The position numbers were made by a program, and so were the translations under genes. DNA of 6,712 bases, from the NCBI GenBank assembly GCA_913054485.1, contig CAJXHQ010000177.1:1-6712 (forward strand). The letters run 5' to 3'. Of this stretch, positions 3,779-6,712 are shown piece after piece (the stretch's first letter is position 1; the number at the start of each line of letters is the position of its first letter). A model generated the notes under the pieces. It was not told where the DNA came from. It worked only from the letters and a program-made list of their open reading frames with translations, and searched no databases. Source of the stretch: an uncultured Paracoccaceae bacterium. Lineage in GTDB: Bacteria > Pseudomonadota > Alphaproteobacteria > Rhodobacterales > Rhodobacteraceae.

Positions 3779-6712
3779 ATGGATATTGCACGCGCATCAA
3801 TTGAAAAGCCGCTCTACACGTGGCTGATCATGCTCATCGCCCTTTTCGGGGGCATCTGGGGCTTCCTGTCGCTGGGCCGCCTGGAAGACCCGGCCTTCAC
3901 CATCAAACAGGTGGTGATCGCCACCGAATACCCCGGTGCCACCGCCGAACAGGTGGCCTTGGAGGTCTCCGAACCGCTGGAGTCTGCGATCCAGAAGATG
4001 GGCGAGGTGAAGGAGATCACCTCGATCAACCGCCCCGGCCATTCGCTGATCGAGGTGGAGGTTCAATCCACCTATGACGGATCTGAACTGCCGGAGATCT
4101 GGACCAAGCTGCGCGCCCGCATCCGCGATGCCGCGCGCGGGCTGCCTGACGGGGTCAGCCAGCCTTTTGTGAACGACAGTTTCGGCGATGTCTTCGGCCT
4201 GTTCTATGCGGTCACTGCAGAAGGGTTCAGCGACGGTGAGAAACACGAACTGGCCACCTTCCTGCGGCGTGAACTGCTGACAGTAGACGGGGTCGCCGAC
4301 GTCGATGTTTCCGGCCTGCCGCAAGAGGCCGTGTTTGTAGAGCCGGATCTGGCGATTGCGATCAATCAGAACGTCCCGATCACCTCGATTGCCTCGGCCA
4401 TTGCCAACTCGAACCTGGTGCGGCCTGCCGGCCGGCTGGACGCAGGCCCGTCAGACACCATCCTGCAAGCACCTGAAGGATCGGACAGCGTCAACGAAAT
4501 CGCCGGCCTGTCAGTCGGCGCCGAGGGCGAGGTCATCAACGTCATCGACATGGCCCGCGTCTACCGCGCGCGCACCGATGATCCGGCCATCCTGATCCGT
4601 TTCAACGGCACCGAGGCCTTCACCCTTGGCGTTGCCGGGCTGGCGGATGAAAACATTGTTGAAGTCGGCCATGCGGTGGACGCCAAACTGGCGGAACTGG
4701 GTCCGCAGATTCCCTATGGCGTCGATCTTCAGCCGATCTACCAGCAGCATGTGGTGGTGGAAGAGGCCTCCAACGCCTTTCTCAAGAACCTGGCCATGTC
4801 AGTAGCCATCGTGGTCGGCGTTCTGGCGCTGTTCATGGGCTGGCGGGCGGCCATCGTGGTGGGGGTGACCCTTCTGCTGACCGTGGTCGGCACGCTGATG
4901 TTCATGAACCTCTTCTCGATCGAGATGGAGCGGATATCGCTGGGCGCGCTGATCATTGCCATGGGGATGCTGGTGGACAACGCCATTGTGGTGGCCGAGG
5001 GCATGCAGATCTCCATGCTGCGCGGCAAGACCTCGCGTGATGCGGCGGACGAGGCCGCCTCAAAAACCCAGATCCCGCTTCTGGGCGCAACGGTCATCGG
5101 CATCATGGCCTTTGCCGGCATCGGCCTCAGCCCCGATGCAACGGGTGAATTCCTGTTCTCGCTGTTTGCTGTCATCGGCATCTCGCTGCTGCTCAGCTGG
5201 CTGCTGGCGCTGACCGCAACGCCGCTGCTGGGCCACTACTTCTTCAAACAGGGTAAGGCGGGCGACGGCGGCGGGTCTTACAACGGGCTATTGTTCCGTG
5301 CCTATGGCTGGACGCTGCGCCTGGCGCTGAAACTGCGCTGGCTGGTGGTGCTGGGGCTGATCGGCGTGACCTTCGCCTGTTTTGCCGGCTTTGCGCTGAT
5401 GAAACAGCAGTTCTTCCCGAACTCCAACGCGCCGTTGTTCTTCGTGCATTACAAGCTGCCGCAGGGCACCTCCATCAACACCACAGCCGAGCATCTGGCG
5501 GTCTTTGAGGACTGGCTGGCAGAGCGCGAGGACGTGGTCTCGGTCACCTCTTTCGCGGGGCAAGGCGCCACGCGGTTCATGCTGACCTATGCGGCAGAAA
5601 AGGCGAACCCCTCCTATGGGCATATGATCATCCGCACCGAGTCCCTGGACGAGATCCCGGCGCTGCAAGCCGATCTGGAAGCCTTCGGGCAGGCCCGCTT
5701 CCCGGAGGGGGAGTTCCGCACCAAACGGCTGGTCTTCGGCCCCGGCGGCGCGGACCCGATCCAGCTGCGCTTCTCCGGGCCGGACCCGCAGGTGCTGCGC
5801 GAGCTGGGTGATGAGGCCATCACGCTTCTGGAAGCCGCCTCGCCCAACCTGCTGGCGCTGCGGCACAACTGGCGCGAACAGGAAGTGGTGCTGAAACCGG
5901 TCTATGCGACCGAACGCGCGCAGACCGCCGGTGTCAACCGCGAGGATATAGCCGATACGCTGATGTTCTCCACCGATGGCATCACTGCCGGCGTCTTCCG
6001 CGAACGGGAACGGCTGATCCCGATCATCCTGCGCCGCGACCGGATGGAAAGCTACAACCTGATGGATCAGATCGTCTTCTCCCGCTCCTCGGGCCAGCCG
6101 CTGCCGCTGGAACAGATGATCGACGGTGTGAAGGTGGAAGTGCAGAACACATTGGTCCACCGCCGCGACCGGGTGCCGACGCTGACCGTGGGGGCAGACA
6201 TCCCCGCGGACATGACCGCGGCCGGCGTCATGGCGGAAATCCTCCATGCAGCCGATGGCATGCAGATCCCGCCGGGCTACAAGATGGAATGGGGCGGCGA
6301 GCTGGAGGATTCCGCTGAAGCGCAGGAAAGCCTGGGCAAACAGCTGCCGCTGTCGGCTCTGATCATGGTGCTGATCTCGGTCCTGCTGTTCAACGCGCTG
6401 CGCCAGCCGATCATTATCTGGCTGCTGGTGCCGATGTCGGTCAACGGCGTGGTGATCGGTCTGCTGGGCACCGGCCTGCCCTTCACCTTCACCGCCCTTC
6501 TGGGCCTTCTCAGCCTGTCCGGCATGCTGATCAAGAACGGCATCGTCCTGGTAGAGGAGATCGACCTGGTGCGCGCCGAGGGCACCCCCCTGCGCGACGC
6601 CATTGTCGAGGCATCCGTCTCACGTTTGCGCCCGGTGATGCTGGCGGCGGTGACAACCGTGCTGGGCATGGTGCCGCTGCTGACCGATGCCTTCTTCGTC
6701 TACATGGCGGTG
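3779..6712 (+). CDS. RND-superfamily efflux transporter, inner-membrane permease (AcrB/HAE-type; 3' end outside window)
   Basis: 978 codons run open to the window edge. Family proteins have about 1020-1050 residues, so roughly 40-70 are missing (the last transmembrane segment). The transporter uses the proton gradient to move small molecules from the periplasm or inner membrane outwards through the adaptor. Visible parts are TM1 (about 12-33); the first porter/docking loop, with LEDPAFTIKQVVIATEYPGATAEQV starting near 35; TM2-6 (about 335-500); TM7 (520-541); the second periplasmic loop (542-855); and TM8-11 (about 856-978). The TM4 motif GMLVDNAIVVAEG has Asp400 followed by Asn401, where AcrB has two Asp residues. 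TM10 carries Lys919 in MLIKNGIVLVEE, matching the AcrB relay Lys. The start is 10 bases after the adaptor stop, with GAGG (3767-3770) overlapping that stop codon as ribosome binding site. The large antisense frames over this gene look like shadows. No channel gene is visible. The substrate is unknown. Confidence 0.95.
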   Translation, partial: MDIARASIEKPLYTWLIMLIALFGGIWGFLSLGRLEDPAFTIKQVVIATEYPGATAEQVALEVSEPLESAIQKMGEVKEITSINRPGHSLIEVEVQSTYDGSELPEIWTKLRARIRDAARGLPDGVSQPFVNDSFGDVFGLFYAVTAEGFSDGEKHELATFLRRELLTVDGVADVDVSGLPQEAVFVEPDLAIAINQNVPITSIASAIANSNLVRPAGRLDAGPSDTILQAPEGSDSVNEIAGLSVGAEGEVINVIDMARVYRARTDDPAILIRFNGTEAFTLGVAGLADENIVEVGHAVDAKLAELGPQIPYGVDLQPIYQQHVVVEEASNAFLKNLAMSVAIVVGVLALFMGWRAAIVVGVTLLLTVVGTLMFMNLFSIEMERISLGALIIAMGMLVDNAIVVAEGMQISMLRGKTSRDAADEAASKTQIPLLGATVIGIMAFAGIGLSPDATGEFLFSLFAVIGISLLLSWLLALTATPLLGHYFFKQGKAGDGGGSYNGLLFRAYGWTLRLALKLRWLVVLGLIGVTFACFAGFALMKQQFFPNSNAPLFFVHYKLPQGTSINTTAEHLAVFEDWLAEREDVVSVTSFAGQGATRFMLTYAAEKANPSYGHMIIRTESLDEIPALQADLEAFGQARFPEGEFRTKRLVFGPGGADPIQLRFSGPDPQVLRELGDEAITLLEAASPNLLALRHNWREQEVVLKPVYATERAQTAGVNREDIADTLMFSTDGITAGVFRERERLIPIILRRDRMESYNLMDQIVFSRSSGQPLPLEQMIDGVKVEVQNTLVHRRDRVPTLTVGADIPADMTAAGVMAEILHAADGMQIPPGYKMEWGGELEDSAEAQESLGKQLPLSALIMVLISVLLFNALRQPIIIWLLVPMSVNGVVIGLLGTGLPFTFTALLGLLSLSGMLIKNGIVLVEEIDLVRAEGTPLRDAIVEASVSRLRPVMLAAVTTVLGMVPLLTDAFFVYMAV

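Noticed and set aside
5288..6247. Antisense open frame of 319 codons inside the RND transporter gene
   Set aside because: It is fully contained in the well-supported transporter coding region. The translation is rich in Gln, His, Arg and Gly with no domain, as expected from the reverse complement of GC-rich codons.

Overview
This window looks like alphaproteobacterial DNA, most likely from the Rhodobacteraceae (the Roseobacter group, e.g. Leisingera, Phaeobacter or Ruegeria relatives). That placement is an inference from GC-rich coding DNA with strong C/G third positions, AAGGAGG-type ribosome binding sites, tightly packed operons and the style of the encoded proteins. It was not tested by a search. 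Seven protein genes are visible. The first and last are cut by the window edges.

Left part (1-1556, + strand). The window opens in the last 53 codons of a LuxR-type regulator, which contain most of its helix-turn-helix. A stem-loop and an AT-rich spacer with a dyad at 240-261 follow. Next is a two-gene operon (371-892 and 906-1556) whose products have the fold and order of the two subunits of a thiamine-diphosphate (ThDP) decarboxylase of the sulfopyruvate decarboxylase (ComD/ComE) or phosphonopyruvate decarboxylase type. In both subunits the residues that normally activate or bind ThDP appear to be replaced. Both reading frames are intact and both genes carry strong ribosome binding sites. 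A conserved, non-canonical or pseudoenzyme heterodimer is the most unusual thing in the window.

Middle and right part (1577-6712). A hotdog-fold acyl-CoA thioesterase on the - strand converges on the ThDP-like operon. It diverges from a + strand operon made of a MarR-family regulator, a periplasmic adaptor protein (MFP) and an RND inner-membrane efflux transporter. The regulator and adaptor genes overlap by 10 bases and the transporter starts 10 bases after the adaptor, so the three are probably co-transcribed and coupled in translation. The 195-base divergent spacer holds a 21-bp dyad (8 of 9 arm positions match) placed to control transcription both ways. It is a natural candidate for the MarR operator.

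A working picture, which is inference, is that the MarR protein senses an aromatic or acyl compound and controls both the thioesterase, which would free the acid from its CoA ester, and the RND pump, which would export it. No outer-membrane channel gene lies in the window. The transporter runs off the right edge with an estimated 40-70 residues missing.

There are no rRNA or tRNA genes, CRISPR arrays or insertion sequences that I can see. No gene-free stretch exceeds 300 bases; the two notable spacers (164-370 and 2057-2251) are described as features.
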